Shown one piece after another: positions 1 to 7,126 of a DNA stretch of 23,999 bases. The notes below the pieces were generated by a model. The model did no database searches and was not told the origin of the DNA. It saw only the letters and a list, made by a program, of their open reading frames with translations. The DNA is from an uncultured Collinsella sp. GTDB lineage: Bacteria; Actinomycetota; Coriobacteriia; Coriobacteriales; Coriobacteriaceae. A program made the translations under genes and the position numbers. The stretch is taken from positions 1 through 23,999 of the forward strand of contig CAAEON010000052.1 of the NCBI GenBank assembly GCA_900757615.1, in the 5' to 3' direction. Positions within the stretch are counted from its first letter, which is position 1; each line of letters begins with the position of its first letter.

Positions 1-27
1 CCTATGGCACTTCAGCATCATTGTCGC

Positions 28-66
28 AGCCCCGACCCGCGGTCACGAGCGGGGGCTCCTATCTTT
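28..66 (+). terminator. Probable rho-independent terminator of an upstream gene outside the window
   Basis: The arms at 28-32 plus 37-40 pair with 49-57 (AGCCC with GGGCT, CCGC with GCGG), with a 4-base bulge and an 8-base loop. The T-rich run CCTATCTTTT follows. This orientation would end a plus-strand gene lying left of the window. No coding sequence belonging to that gene is visible here. Confidence 0.45.
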
Positions 67-138
67 TCAGTGCCCTCGGATTGGGTCATAGTGTCTGTCC
101 GTCCTCCACCTGCGGCGTTGCCATGGTAGTCATTGGGG

Positions 139-191
139 CGGCACTTGGGGACGTTCCTTTTCTGCCGGCAGTTGGGGACACCCCTTGCGCC
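139..191. repeat. Two tandem REP-like units in non-coding DNA
   Basis: Two similar units follow each other. The first reads CGGCACTTGGGGACGTTCC and continues to about 165. The second reads CGGCAGTTGGGGACACCCC and continues to about 190. The palindrome CTGCCGGCAG (162-171) lies at their junction. The surrounding 1-298 stretch holds no convincing gene: the short open frames there lack a ribosome binding site and have low-complexity translations. Intergenic TTGGGGAC-type repeats are common in bacterial genomes as REP or MITE-like elements. That assignment is by resemblance only. Confidence 0.4.
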
Positions 192-298
192 GGCGTTGCA
201 TCGAGTGGTCGGGAAAATGCGACCCGGTTTTTGGCTGAATAGTGGGACGCGCTTTCTGCGTGACAGAGTCGCTATGGCCGCGTTGAGCGGCGGCCCCG

Positions 299-967
299 CT
301 ACTCGCCCAGAATCAGCGCTGCGAGCTCTTCTTGCGTATCCACCACGTAGTCGGCGCCGGCGGCCTCGAGTTCGCCGCGACCGCGGAAGCCCCAGCTGAC
401 GCCTGCACTCTTAAGACCGGCGTTGTGGCCGGTCAAAACATCGACATTGGAATCGCCCACATAGAGCGTGGTCGCCGGATCGGCGCCCAGCTCTTCCATC
501 ACATGCAGCGTGACGGGTGCTTCGGGCTTGGGCGGAAACGCATCGACACGGCCCTGCACCAGCGCAAAGCGCTCGGGACCAAAGTACTTCTCGATAAGCG
601 GGGCCGCCGAGACGTGGTCCTTGTTGGTGAGCACGGCGAGCGTGACGCCCGCGGCGCGCAGGCGGTCGAGCATCTCGATTGTGCCGGCATAGGGCGCGGT
701 GTGGTCCTCCTTGTGCTCGCCGTAATAAGCCCTAAACTCGGCAAGCGTCTGCTCAAACATACGCCCGTCGCCCGCATATTCGGCCGGCATAAAGCGCTCA
801 ACCAGCTTGAGCATGCCGTTTCCCACCTTATAGCGGTAGGCGTCAACGTCAAACGTGGGCCAGCCGTGTATCTCGCAGGTATGGTTGCCGGCGGCCGCCA
901 GGTCCTCGAGCGTGTTGAGAATGGTGCCGTCCAGGTCAAAGATCACATGGGAAAAAGCTGCTGCCAT
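299..967 (-). CDS. HAD-superfamily phosphatase, phosphoglycolate phosphatase type
   Basis: This is a 222-aa cytoplasmic HAD hydrolase. Motif I, HVIFDLDGTILNT, supplies the nucleophile and acid/base aspartates. Motif II is in VLTNK, the motif III lysine is in FPPKPEAP, and motif IV is in LYVGDSNVDVLTG. The helical C1 cap lies between motifs I and II. Length and motifs fit the Gph/PGMB branch, which removes phosphate from phosphoglycolate or related small phosphoesters; the true substrate cannot be told. A longer start at 982 is open, but the ATG at 967 has GGGAG five bases upstream and begins right at the HAD core, so it is preferred. The gene lies downstream of a hypE 3'-end remnant on the same strand, suggesting it originally followed hypE directly. 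A TATTAT -10-like element at 1003-1008 may serve it. Confidence 0.88.
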   Translation of the reverse strand: MAAAFSHVIFDLDGTILNTLEDLAAAGNHTCEIHGWPTFDVDAYRYKVGNGMLKLVERFMPAEYAGDGRMFEQTLAEFRAYYGEHKEDHTAPYAGTIEMLDRLRAAGVTLAVLTNKDHVSAAPLIEKYFGPERFALVQGRVDAFPPKPEAPVTLHVMEELGADPATTLYVGDSNVDVLTGHNAGLKSAGVSWGFRGRGELEAAGADYVVDTQEELAALILGE

Positions 968-986
968 GAAAGCTCCCGTCATTGGG

Positions 987-1037
987 TTCCAAAACGCACC
1001 CCATAATACTGGGCTCGCGCGTCGGGCGCGTTTGGAA
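987..1037 (-). promoter_or_regulatory. Candidate promoter and operator for the HAD phosphatase
   Basis: On the minus strand a TATTAT box (1003-1008) lies about 36 bases upstream of the preferred ATG. It is bracketed by an inverted repeat, TTCCAAAACGC at 987-997 and GCGTTTGGAA at 1028-1037, matching apart from one bulged base. No good -35 is seen. The pairing around a -10 box suggests an operator, but this is only a pattern. Confidence 0.3.
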
Positions 1038-1076
1038 TCAAAACATCTTCAGGGATAGTGAGCCACGTCGCACCAG

Positions 1077-1148
1077 CCAGCGCTCGCCCGCTAGCAGATC
1101 CTCGGCAGCTGCTCTCCCACGATCATGTCGAGGATGCGGGTTGAGCCC
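1077..1148 (-). pseudogene. Remnant of the hypE 3' end (left copy of a 72-bp direct repeat)
   Basis: This stretch matches 8165-8236, the 3' end of intact hypE, at 68 of 72 positions with no gaps. Weaker similarity continues left to 1060 (matching 8148). On the minus strand it encodes GSTRILDMIVGEQLPRIC and stop in the hypE frame. Three of the four differences from intact hypE are silent or outside a changed residue, and one changes Leu to Ile. There is no start codon or 5' portion, so it is not a gene. It begins 1 bp beyond the stop codon of the PRD regulator. It is best read as the displaced 3' end of hypE left by insertion of the PTS cassette. Confidence 0.85.
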
Positions 1149-1149
1149 T

Positions 1150-3120
1150 TTATCCGATATCGTGCGTAAACGCAGCCAGAAACTCTTCGAACGTGTCGGT
1201 CTGCATGAGCCTCATCGTGGTCTCTACCGAGGAGAACACTTCGATAATCAGGTCGAGCACATCTCTAAAGAGCCCCATATCTTCCTGTGCGATGCCTATG
1301 AGCAGCACAAACCGCACGTCGTGGCGTCCCCAGGGAATCGGGGTGTCATTGTGGGCCACAGCGATAAACGAGCGCTTGGGATATACCGAGATCGCGTGGG
1401 GTATGGCGAGGCTGTCAGTAAACGCCGTCGATGAGACGCTCTCACGCAGATGCACGTCAGCGATAAACTCAGGCGTTGCGAGCCCCTGAACAGCCAAAAG
1501 CTTCCCCATTTGGTCGATGCAGCTTGTGGCGCCGACTACGTCTATGTTGCGTATAAACAGCCCCGGCTGCAGCAGACGCCCCAAAAGGCCCTGGGCATAG
1601 AGGCGCCGCCGCCGCTCCTGGATGGCGCAAAGCCGGTCGCGGATCTTTCGCACGTTTTGCTTAGTGAGGATGGGTCCGATCAAGACTTTGGTGGTGCCTC
1701 CACAAACCGGCACGTCGATTGTGGTGATTACCGCATCGCTTTCGGGCGGATTGGCCAGGTAACTATCGCAGCTCATCACGGCGACAACGCTTATGTCATC
1801 GCCAAACTCGGTCTTGAGGTCGTCGACGAGCCTTCGTGCAAAGTCGTGGTACTCCTCGATAATCACTGTGCAGGTGACGGCGCCGTCGGGTGCGGAGAAC
1901 TTCTCAAAGTAAGCGCCGATATGAAAGGCGATAAACGCGATTTCGTTTTCGCCCACCTCAATATCCATGGCGGTGGAGAAGCGGTGGGCGATATAGACCG
2001 CCATGTCGTAGACCGGTGCGTACTCGCTTTTGATCTGCGCGGCGAGCGGGTTGGGGTAGCTTACGCGGTAGACGGCGCGCTGGTAGGCGTTAAACATATG
2101 CAGGACGAGTTGTAGGCGCATGGGCTCGTCGATAAAGCGTGGCAGGTCGTAGCGCTTTCCGCACTCGTCGAGGATCCCCAGAACCATGTCCACAAATTCG
2201 CGGTCAATGATGCTTGAGAGCTTCTCGCGGCTGAGCTCGTCAAAATCGCAACGCTCGACGGAAAGCGCCAAAAGCAGCAGAATCTGCTGAAAATCGTCGC
2301 GTGGGATGGCACAACCAAACTCCTTCTCAAAGTAGGCGGCAATGCGCTGGGCGCAGCGTACGATCTGTTCGCGCTGCCCGAGTTGTGTCACTAGGCCGTC
2401 TGCGTCGATGGGGCCGTCCACCTCGCTGAGCTCGTTGTTCGAGGTGAGCCTGATGATGATCACTAACAGGTGCACGAGCAGGTTGGAGAGCGCGTAGCCG
2501 TTGATAAATAGATCCGAGCGCTGGCAGATCGCGACCAAGCTCGAGAGGGTTGCCTGCACGTCAAAGTCGGGAAACATGTTTTCGAGCGTTTTGGTTGAGG
2601 TGAAATAGCCATAGGAGTTGTGGGTGGCTATGTGGCCGAGAAGCTTGCGCTTGTCGGCCTCTCGCCCCGTGAGTTTCATGCGGTAGTCGTGTGTCTCGAC
2701 ATTGAGGTCGAACTGCCGAACGAGCGCGCGCACCTGCGGCATCACGGAGCTCTGAAACGTGCTCTCGCTGATAAAGAGCTCATCGGCGATATCAAAGACG
2801 GAGAGTCCATCGCATGCGTTGACAAGGCGGGAGATAGTAAAGTCGCGCCTGGAGTCCGCGTTCGCGGGGAGGGTATTGACACCTTCGCAAGGACTAGCGG
2901 AAGCGCTGGCGGCAGCCGGCGCCGCCGTGGCAAGGCGATAGCCCTCTTTAGACGATTCGATATGTCGCGTACCGGTCTCGTTGACCTCTGCAACATAGTT
3001 GCGGATGCTTCGCTCACTCGCGCCCAAAAGGCCGGCAAGCATCGAGGAAGACACCCATGAGCTGCTGTTTTCGAGCACGTCGATCATGCGGTTGATGCGG
3101 TTCTGCTTGGCGCTCGCCAT
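1150..3120 (-). CDS. PRD-containing transcriptional regulator with EIIB- and EIIA-like domains (MtlR/LicR/BglG type)
   Basis: This 656-aa protein probably activates the divergent PTS operon. In order it has an N-terminal winged HTH (about 6-65, NRINRMIDVLENSSSWVSSS), an Ala/Ser linker, and a second HTH-like region (about 90-150). PRD1 (about 190-295) carries conserved His217. PRD2 (about 300-408) carries His341 and His400. A degenerate EIIB-like domain (about 414-505) retains Cys417, and an EIIA domain of the mannitol/fructose type (about 520-656) has His575 in SLAIPHA. In this family, PTS phosphorylation of PRD and EII domains reports sugar flux and HPr state. The ATG at 3120 is preceded by GGAGG at six bases. 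The gene diverges from the EIIB gene across about 300 bp holding repeated palindromes. Its stop lies 1 bp from the hypE remnant, so the cassette boundary is very close to its C-terminus. Confidence 0.93.
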   Translation of the reverse strand: MASAKQNRINRMIDVLENSSSWVSSSMLAGLLGASERSIRNYVAEVNETGTRHIESSKEGYRLATAAPAAASASASPCEGVNTLPANADSRRDFTISRLVNACDGLSVFDIADELFISESTFQSSVMPQVRALVRQFDLNVETHDYRMKLTGREADKRKLLGHIATHNSYGYFTSTKTLENMFPDFDVQATLSSLVAICQRSDLFINGYALSNLLVHLLVIIIRLTSNNELSEVDGPIDADGLVTQLGQREQIVRCAQRIAAYFEKEFGCAIPRDDFQQILLLLALSVERCDFDELSREKLSSIIDREFVDMVLGILDECGKRYDLPRFIDEPMRLQLVLHMFNAYQRAVYRVSYPNPLAAQIKSEYAPVYDMAVYIAHRFSTAMDIEVGENEIAFIAFHIGAYFEKFSAPDGAVTCTVIIEEYHDFARRLVDDLKTEFGDDISVVAVMSCDSYLANPPESDAVITTIDVPVCGGTTKVLIGPILTKQNVRKIRDRLCAIQERRRRLYAQGLLGRLLQPGLFIRNIDVVGATSCIDQMGKLLAVQGLATPEFIADVHLRESVSSTAFTDSLAIPHAISVYPKRSFIAVAHNDTPIPWGRHDVRFVLLIGIAQEDMGLFRDVLDLIIEVFSSVETTMRLMQTDTFEEFLAAFTHDIG

Positions 3121-3200
3121 GGCTTTCCTCCAAGAGATGAACGGCAGACAGGGTGTACCGCCCCATGGTATCTCAGGTTAAGAAAGGGTGTCTTTTCTAA

Positions 3201-3282
3201 TTTGCCGCCCAAGCGGAAAATCGCCCGGCTTGCCGTGCGGGCGGAAAATCTGCTGCCTTGCCGCTATGCGGCAAAAAGTCGG
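3201..3282. repeat. Three 28-bp tandem repeats with palindromic cores; candidate operator
   Basis: Units begin at 3201, 3229 and 3257, each opening with TTGCCG and carrying a GCGG-A-rich core. Units 1 and 2 share GCGGAAAATC exactly. Unit 3 contains the perfect palindrome TTGCCGC-TAT-GCGGCAA (3259-3275). A further half, GGCGGCAA, follows near 3285-3292. The repeats lie between the divergent PRD regulator and the EIIB gene, directly upstream of a TATAGT -10-like box. Placement and 28-bp spacing suit binding sites for the neighbouring activator; this is inference. Confidence 0.6.
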
Positions 3283-3313
3283 TTGGCGGCAAGAGCCCTC
3301 CGCCGCGTATAGT
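3283..3313 (+). promoter_or_regulatory. Candidate PTS operon promoter
   Basis: A TATAGT -10-like hexamer (3308-3313) lies about 110 bases upstream of the EIIB ATG. A poor TTGGCG -35 candidate (3283-3288) sits at a long 19-base spacing and overlaps the end of the repeat array. A weak -35 next to tandem operators would fit an activator-dependent promoter. The leader between 3314 and 3410 holds no other feature I can support. Confidence 0.35.
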
Positions 3314-3422
3314 GCAGTCACGGTCAAGGGCGGCCGGGTCGACACGGGCGCCCAAGAACACAGCGGGGATCGCAGCGGCATCGGAGCTGCCTCGAGCCCG
3401 CTTATTGGGAAAGGAGTACCCC

Positions 3423-3752
3423 ATGGCAGATGAGAACGGCACCGTTCGCATTCTCCTCGCTTGCGGCATCGGTGCCTCGACCGGCTTTATGGCGGCAGGC
3501 ATGCGCAAGGTCGCAAAGTCCAAGGGTCTTGACTGCACCATCAAGGCAGTCAGTAAGTCTGAGATTATGGACTACGCCGACAAGATCGACGTCCTCCTGC
3601 TCGGTCCGCACTTCGCCTCCGAGGTGCCCGAGATCCAGTCTCAAGTGGCATCTCACGGCGTGAAGGTCATGGCCATCGACCCCGACTATTACGCGGCGCT
3701 CGACGGCGAGAGCATCCTCGAGGATGCCTACGACCTGCTTGACGAAGACTAG
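3423..3752 (+). CDS. PTS lactose/cellobiose-family EIIB component
   Basis: This 109-aa cytoplasmic protein takes phosphate from EIIA and passes it to the sugar bound by EIIC. The N-terminal strand and P-loop, RILLACGIGASTGFMA, place the phospho-acceptor cysteine at residue 14; the Cys-Gly-Ile-Gly-Ala-Ser-Thr pattern follows the usual EIIB Cel/Lac loop. Later segments IDVLLLGPH and KVMAIDPDYYAALDGE match the family fold. The frame is open further upstream, but the ATG at 3423 has AAGGAG at 3411-3416, six bases away, and gives the normal family length of about 100-110 aa. It is the first gene of an operon with EIIC (11-bp gap), EIIA, a GH1 enzyme and HPr. Confidence 0.93.
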   Translation: MADENGTVRILLACGIGASTGFMAAGMRKVAKSKGLDCTIKAVSKSEIMDYADKIDVLLLGPHFASEVPEIQSQVASHGVKVMAIDPDYYAALDGESILEDAYDLLDED

Positions 3753-3763
3753 GAGGGGACAAC

Positions 3764-5083
3764 ATGCTGCAAAAGTTCATGGAAGCGATACAGGCGTGGA
3801 TCACCGAGCATGTCGTCCCCGTGATGAACAAGCTTACCTCAACCTACTGGTTTGGCGTTATCTCCGACGCAGTTCTCTACATCGTCCCCTTCTCCATGGT
3901 CTCGGCCATCCCGAGCCTGTGGAACATTATCCGTCGCTTTGTCCCGGTCCTGCCCGACCTGTCGCCGCTCACTACGTTCTCGTTTGGCCTCGTGGGCATG
4001 TTCATGGCGTTTATCATCCCGCATAACGTTGCGGTCAAGGAAGATCGCAAAGACCGCAGCATGATTGCCGGTTTTACCGGTATAGGCGCTTTTATGCTGT
4101 GCATGAACCCCACCATCACCGATCAGGGCTATGTCTTCCAGATGGCCAAGTTTGGCGCGGGTGGCATGTTCACCGCGATGGTCGTGGGATTTGTCGTTGG
4201 CTTTATCTACAAGCGCATGGCGCGCATGACGTTCTTTTCCGAGGACAGCCTCGTGCCCGACTTCGTCAAGAACTGGTTCGATAACATCATTGCGGTGCTG
4301 CTGTCGCTTTTTGTGGCTTGGCTCTTTACCAACATGCTCCAGGTCGACGTTTTTAGCGCGGTCGCGATCATCCTTTCGCCCGTTACCGGCTTTGCCCAGA
4401 CGCTGCCCGGCACCATCGCCATCCCGCTTGTCATGGACACCTTCTACTTCTTTGGCATCTCCGGCTGGGTGTTCTCGCCGATCCAGCAGTCCATCCAAAA
4501 GTCTGCTCTTGCCGAGAACATGGCCGCCTATGCCGCAGGCTTCGCTCCCACTAACATTAACGCGTACGGCATTACTCGCTACATCATGATCGGCGGCGAG
4601 GGCGCAACGCTTCCGTTGGCCTTCTACATGCTCTTTGCCAAGTCCAAGAAGAACAAGACGCTCGGCCGTGCAACGATTATCCCGTCGCTGTTCAACATTA
4701 ACGAGCCGCTGGTCTTCTCCACGATCGTCGCCAACCCCTTTATGTTCATCCCCATGGTGCTGCAGTCTATCCTGCTGTCTGCCAACGCCTACCTCTGGAT
4801 GAGCATGGGCTGGGCGAGCCTGCACGTCGAGAATTTCGATATGAACTTCCTGCCCAATGCGGTCTCGGCGTTCTTTATGTCGGGCGGAGACGTGCGCAAT
4901 ATCGCACTTGTCTGCGTCAACCTGCTGATCGCCGCGATTCTGTGGTTCCCGTTCTTTAAGGCTGCCGATAACTACCAGTGCAAGATCGAGGAAGAGCAGG
5001 CTGCCGAGAAGGCTGCAAAGAAAGCGGCCAAGAAGGCTGCCAAGGAAGCCGCCAAGGCCGCTGCCGCAGCTGCTGTCGAGTAA
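3764..5083 (+). CDS. PTS lactose/cellobiose-family EIIC permease
   Basis: This 439-aa integral membrane protein forms the sugar channel of the permease. Multiple hydrophobic segments run from about residue 25 to 405, for example around 28-48, 62-85, 125-146 and 175-195. The family signature region GGEGATLPLAFYMLF and the loop SLFNINEPLVFSTIVANPF, typical of EIIC of the cellobiose/oligo-beta-glucoside group, are present. The ATG at 3764 has AGGAGGGG just after the EIIB stop. An unusual feature is the cytoplasmic C-terminal tail from about residue 407, made almost only of Glu, Lys and Ala in an AAKK-type repeat and ending in an Ala run. I do not know this tail as a normal part of the family. 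A strong hairpin follows the stop codon. Confidence 0.93.
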   Translation: MLQKFMEAIQAWITEHVVPVMNKLTSTYWFGVISDAVLYIVPFSMVSAIPSLWNIIRRFVPVLPDLSPLTTFSFGLVGMFMAFIIPHNVAVKEDRKDRSMIAGFTGIGAFMLCMNPTITDQGYVFQMAKFGAGGMFTAMVVGFVVGFIYKRMARMTFFSEDSLVPDFVKNWFDNIIAVLLSLFVAWLFTNMLQVDVFSAVAIILSPVTGFAQTLPGTIAIPLVMDTFYFFGISGWVFSPIQQSIQKSALAENMAAYAAGFAPTNINAYGITRYIMIGGEGATLPLAFYMLFAKSKKNKTLGRATIIPSLFNINEPLVFSTIVANPFMFIPMVLQSILLSANAYLWMSMGWASLHVENFDMNFLPNAVSAFFMSGGDVRNIALVCVNLLIAAILWFPFFKAADNYQCKIEEEQAAEKAAKKAAKKAAKEAAKAAAAAAVE

Positions 5084-5134
5084 ACCTCTACGGGCGACTC
5101 AGAGTTCGTCGCCTAGTTGCTACCAGATGTTTCA

Positions 5135-5160
5135 GTACCGGCCGTGGAGGCGGCCGGTAC
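5135..5160 (+). other. Perfect intercistronic hairpin between EIIC and EIIA
   Basis: GTACCGGCCG (5135-5144) and CGGCCGGTAC (5151-5160) form a perfect 10-bp stem with the 6-base loop TGGAGG. No T run follows, so this is a poor terminator. EIIA's own Shine-Dalgarno sequence starts nine bases later (5169). It may stabilise upstream mRNA or mark a processing site that sets the ratio of EIIC to the downstream proteins. Confidence 0.6.
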
Positions 5161-5179
5161 CCAAGAATAGGAGGCCATG

Positions 5180-5506
5180 ATGGCTGATGAGACAATCAAC
5201 GTTCCTGCGGTCGCGATGAACGTCATCATCAACGCTGGCGACGGCCGCGCCTGCATCGACAAGGCGATGGATGCCCTGGCGGAGTTCGATTTCGATGCGG
5301 CAGACGCGCATCTTGCCGAGGCTGATGCCAAGATCCTTGAGGCGCACAAAGCGCAGACCGAGATGATCCAGCGCCAGGCGGGCGGCGAGGAGGTCGAGTA
5401 CTCCCTGCTGTTCGTGCACGCCCAGGATACGCTTATGACCATCAGCGCCGAGCTGCACATGGCCAAGAAGATGATGCCCGTAGTGCGCGCGCTGACCGCC
5501 CGCTAA
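5180..5506 (+). CDS. PTS lactose/cellobiose-family EIIA component
   Basis: This 108-aa helical cytoplasmic protein carries phosphate from HPr to EIIB. The active-site histidine is His80 in LLFVHAQDTLMT, the standard motif of lactose/cellobiose EIIA, and the preceding helical segment with LAEADAKILEAHKAQTEMIQ also matches. Two ATGs sit side by side at 5177 and 5180. AGGAGG at 5169-5174 is only two bases from the first and five from the second, so 5180 is preferred, although 5177 would add only one Met. The gene lies 96 bp after EIIC, beyond the intercistronic hairpin, and 72 bp before the 6-phospho-beta-glucosidase gene, in the same operon. Confidence 0.92.
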   Translation: MADETINVPAVAMNVIINAGDGRACIDKAMDALAEFDFDAADAHLAEADAKILEAHKAQTEMIQRQAGGEEVEYSLLFVHAQDTLMTISAELHMAKKMMPVVRALTAR

Positions 5507-5578
5507 CGCGTCTCCCGATTGCGGGTCGCGCCCTGCGGCTCGCATCCCCAACCCAACCAAGAGAGATGAGGACATACC

Positions 5579-7117
5579 ATGATCGACCTTTCTACCTATG
5601 ACTTTGGTGAGACTTTTCCCGAGGGTTTTCTGTGGGGCGGCGCTACCGCTGCCAACCAGATCGAGGGCGCATGGGACGAGGGCGGTCGCGGCCCTGCGGT
5701 CTCCGACTATGTGATTCTGCTCGACCGCGAGACCTGCGCCCGCGAGGGCATCGTCGAGGGCGGCCCGCTCAACTCCGTTACGCGACAGTCACTCGCAGCT
5801 CGCAAGGCAGACGAGATGGCCTATGATTTTCCCAAACGACGCGGCATCGACTTCTACCACACCTACAAGGAGGACATTGCGCTTTTGGGCGAGATGGGCT
5901 TCGGCGTCTTTCGCATGAGCATTTCCTGGAGCCGTATCTTCCCCAACGGCGACGACGCCCTGCCCAACGAGGAGGGTCTGGCCTTCTACGATAAAGTCTT
6001 TGACGAGTGCCATAAGCACGGGATCGAGCCCATGGTCACCCTCAACCACTTTGATATGCCGCTTCACCTGGCCGAGGAGTACAACGGCTTTGCGAGCCGT
6101 CACGTGGTCGACGCCTTTGAGCACTATGCTGAGACGCTTTTCCGCCGCTACAAGGGCAAGGTCAAGTATTGGATGACCTTCAACGAAATCAACCACGTCT
6201 ACGCCAACCCCTGCACCTGCTGCGGCGTGATTTGGGACGAGAAAGAAGACGGCTCCAACCCCTATGCCGGCCGTTGGCCCGAGAAGTTCCAGGTCGCTCA
6301 CAACCAGCTCGTGGCTTCCGCCAAGGCGGTTATCAAACTGCGCGAGATTGACCCCGAGGCTCACATCGGCAACATGCTCTGCCGTCTTGAGAACTACGCT
6401 GAGACCTCCAAGCCCGAGGATCAGCTCCAGGTGCTTTTTGAGGACCACTTCAACTGGTTCTTCACCGATATCCAGGCCAAGGGCGAGTACCCCTACTACG
6501 TGAAGCGTTTCTTACGCGACTACGGCGTCGATATCAAGATGGAGGACGGCGACCTCGAAACCCTCAAGGCCGGCGTGGTTGACTACATCTCCATCAGCTA
6601 CTACATGACCTACATCATGCGCTACAAGGGCAAAATTTCCCCCGAGCCGAGCGGCAAGCTGGTTACCGAGATCAAGAACCAATACCTCGAGATGACCGAG
6701 TGGGGCTGGCCGATCGATCCCGTGGGATTCCGCATCACGCTCAACCACATCTACGATCGCTACCACCTACCGATCTTCATCGCCGAGAATGGTAACGGCA
6801 TGACCGAGAACCGCGATGAGAACGGCTTCTGCGACGACGACGCGCACATCGAGTATATGAAGGAGCACGTCGAGCAGATGCACCAGGCGATTCTCGACGG
6901 TGTCGACGTCTTTGGTTACGCCTGGTGGGGCCCTATCGACCTGATCAGCTCCGGCACCTCCGAGATGACCAAGCGCTACGGCCAGATCTCGGTCGACCAG
7001 GACGACCACGGCAACGGCACCGGCAAACGCGGTAAGAAGAAGAGCTTCTTCTACTATAAGAAACTTATCGCTAGCAATGGTGCCGATACCGCAACCGACA
7101 ACATCGTGGTGGAGTAA
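5579..7117 (+). CDS. GH1 6-phospho-beta-glucosidase
   Basis: This 512-aa cytoplasmic glycosidase hydrolyses phosphorylated beta-glucosides delivered by the PTS. Landmarks are the N-terminal FLWGGATAANQIEGAW, the acid/base Glu203 in TFNEINHV and the nucleophile Glu403 in IFIAENGNG. The 6-phosphate-binding trio Ser458, Lys465 and Tyr467 lies in SSGTSEMTKRYG with the spacing seen in phospho-glycosidases of this family. That trio, together with the PTS neighbours, argues for a phosphorylated substrate rather than a free disaccharide. Cellobiose 6-phosphate is likely, but other aryl- or oligo-beta-glucosides are possible. The ATG at 5579 has GAGGA six bases upstream. The C-terminal region ends with the family-typical basic KRGKKKSFFYYKK. 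Its stop codon overlaps the Shine-Dalgarno sequence of the HPr gene. Confidence 0.95.
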   Translation: MIDLSTYDFGETFPEGFLWGGATAANQIEGAWDEGGRGPAVSDYVILLDRETCAREGIVEGGPLNSVTRQSLAARKADEMAYDFPKRRGIDFYHTYKEDIALLGEMGFGVFRMSISWSRIFPNGDDALPNEEGLAFYDKVFDECHKHGIEPMVTLNHFDMPLHLAEEYNGFASRHVVDAFEHYAETLFRRYKGKVKYWMTFNEINHVYANPCTCCGVIWDEKEDGSNPYAGRWPEKFQVAHNQLVASAKAVIKLREIDPEAHIGNMLCRLENYAETSKPEDQLQVLFEDHFNWFFTDIQAKGEYPYYVKRFLRDYGVDIKMEDGDLETLKAGVVDYISISYYMTYIMRYKGKISPEPSGKLVTEIKNQYLEMTEWGWPIDPVGFRITLNHIYDRYHLPIFIAENGNGMTENRDENGFCDDDAHIEYMKEHVEQMHQAILDGVDVFGYAWWGPIDLISSGTSEMTKRYGQISVDQDDHGNGTGKRGKKKSFFYYKKLIASNGADTATDNIVVE

Positions 7118-7126
7118 GGAGCAGAG

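Noticed and set aside
21..399. Short plus-strand open frames at the left edge
   Set aside because: They begin at weak start codons without ribosome binding sites and run through a terminator hairpin, REP-like repeats and the end of the phosphatase gene.
3201..3282. Possible CRISPR array
   Set aside because: Only three imperfect 28-bp units with no unique spacers between them, and no cas genes. Regulatory repeats explain it better.
3839..4825. Long minus-strand open frame (328 aa) opposite EIIC
   Set aside because: It is fully antisense to a clear EIIC gene, and its His/Asp/Arg-rich translation matches no fold. This is the usual frame shadow in GC-rich DNA.
5135..5160. Terminator between EIIC and EIIA
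   Set aside because: The stem is perfect but is followed by ACCCAAGAATAGG rather than a T run, and the next genes clearly belong to the same operon.
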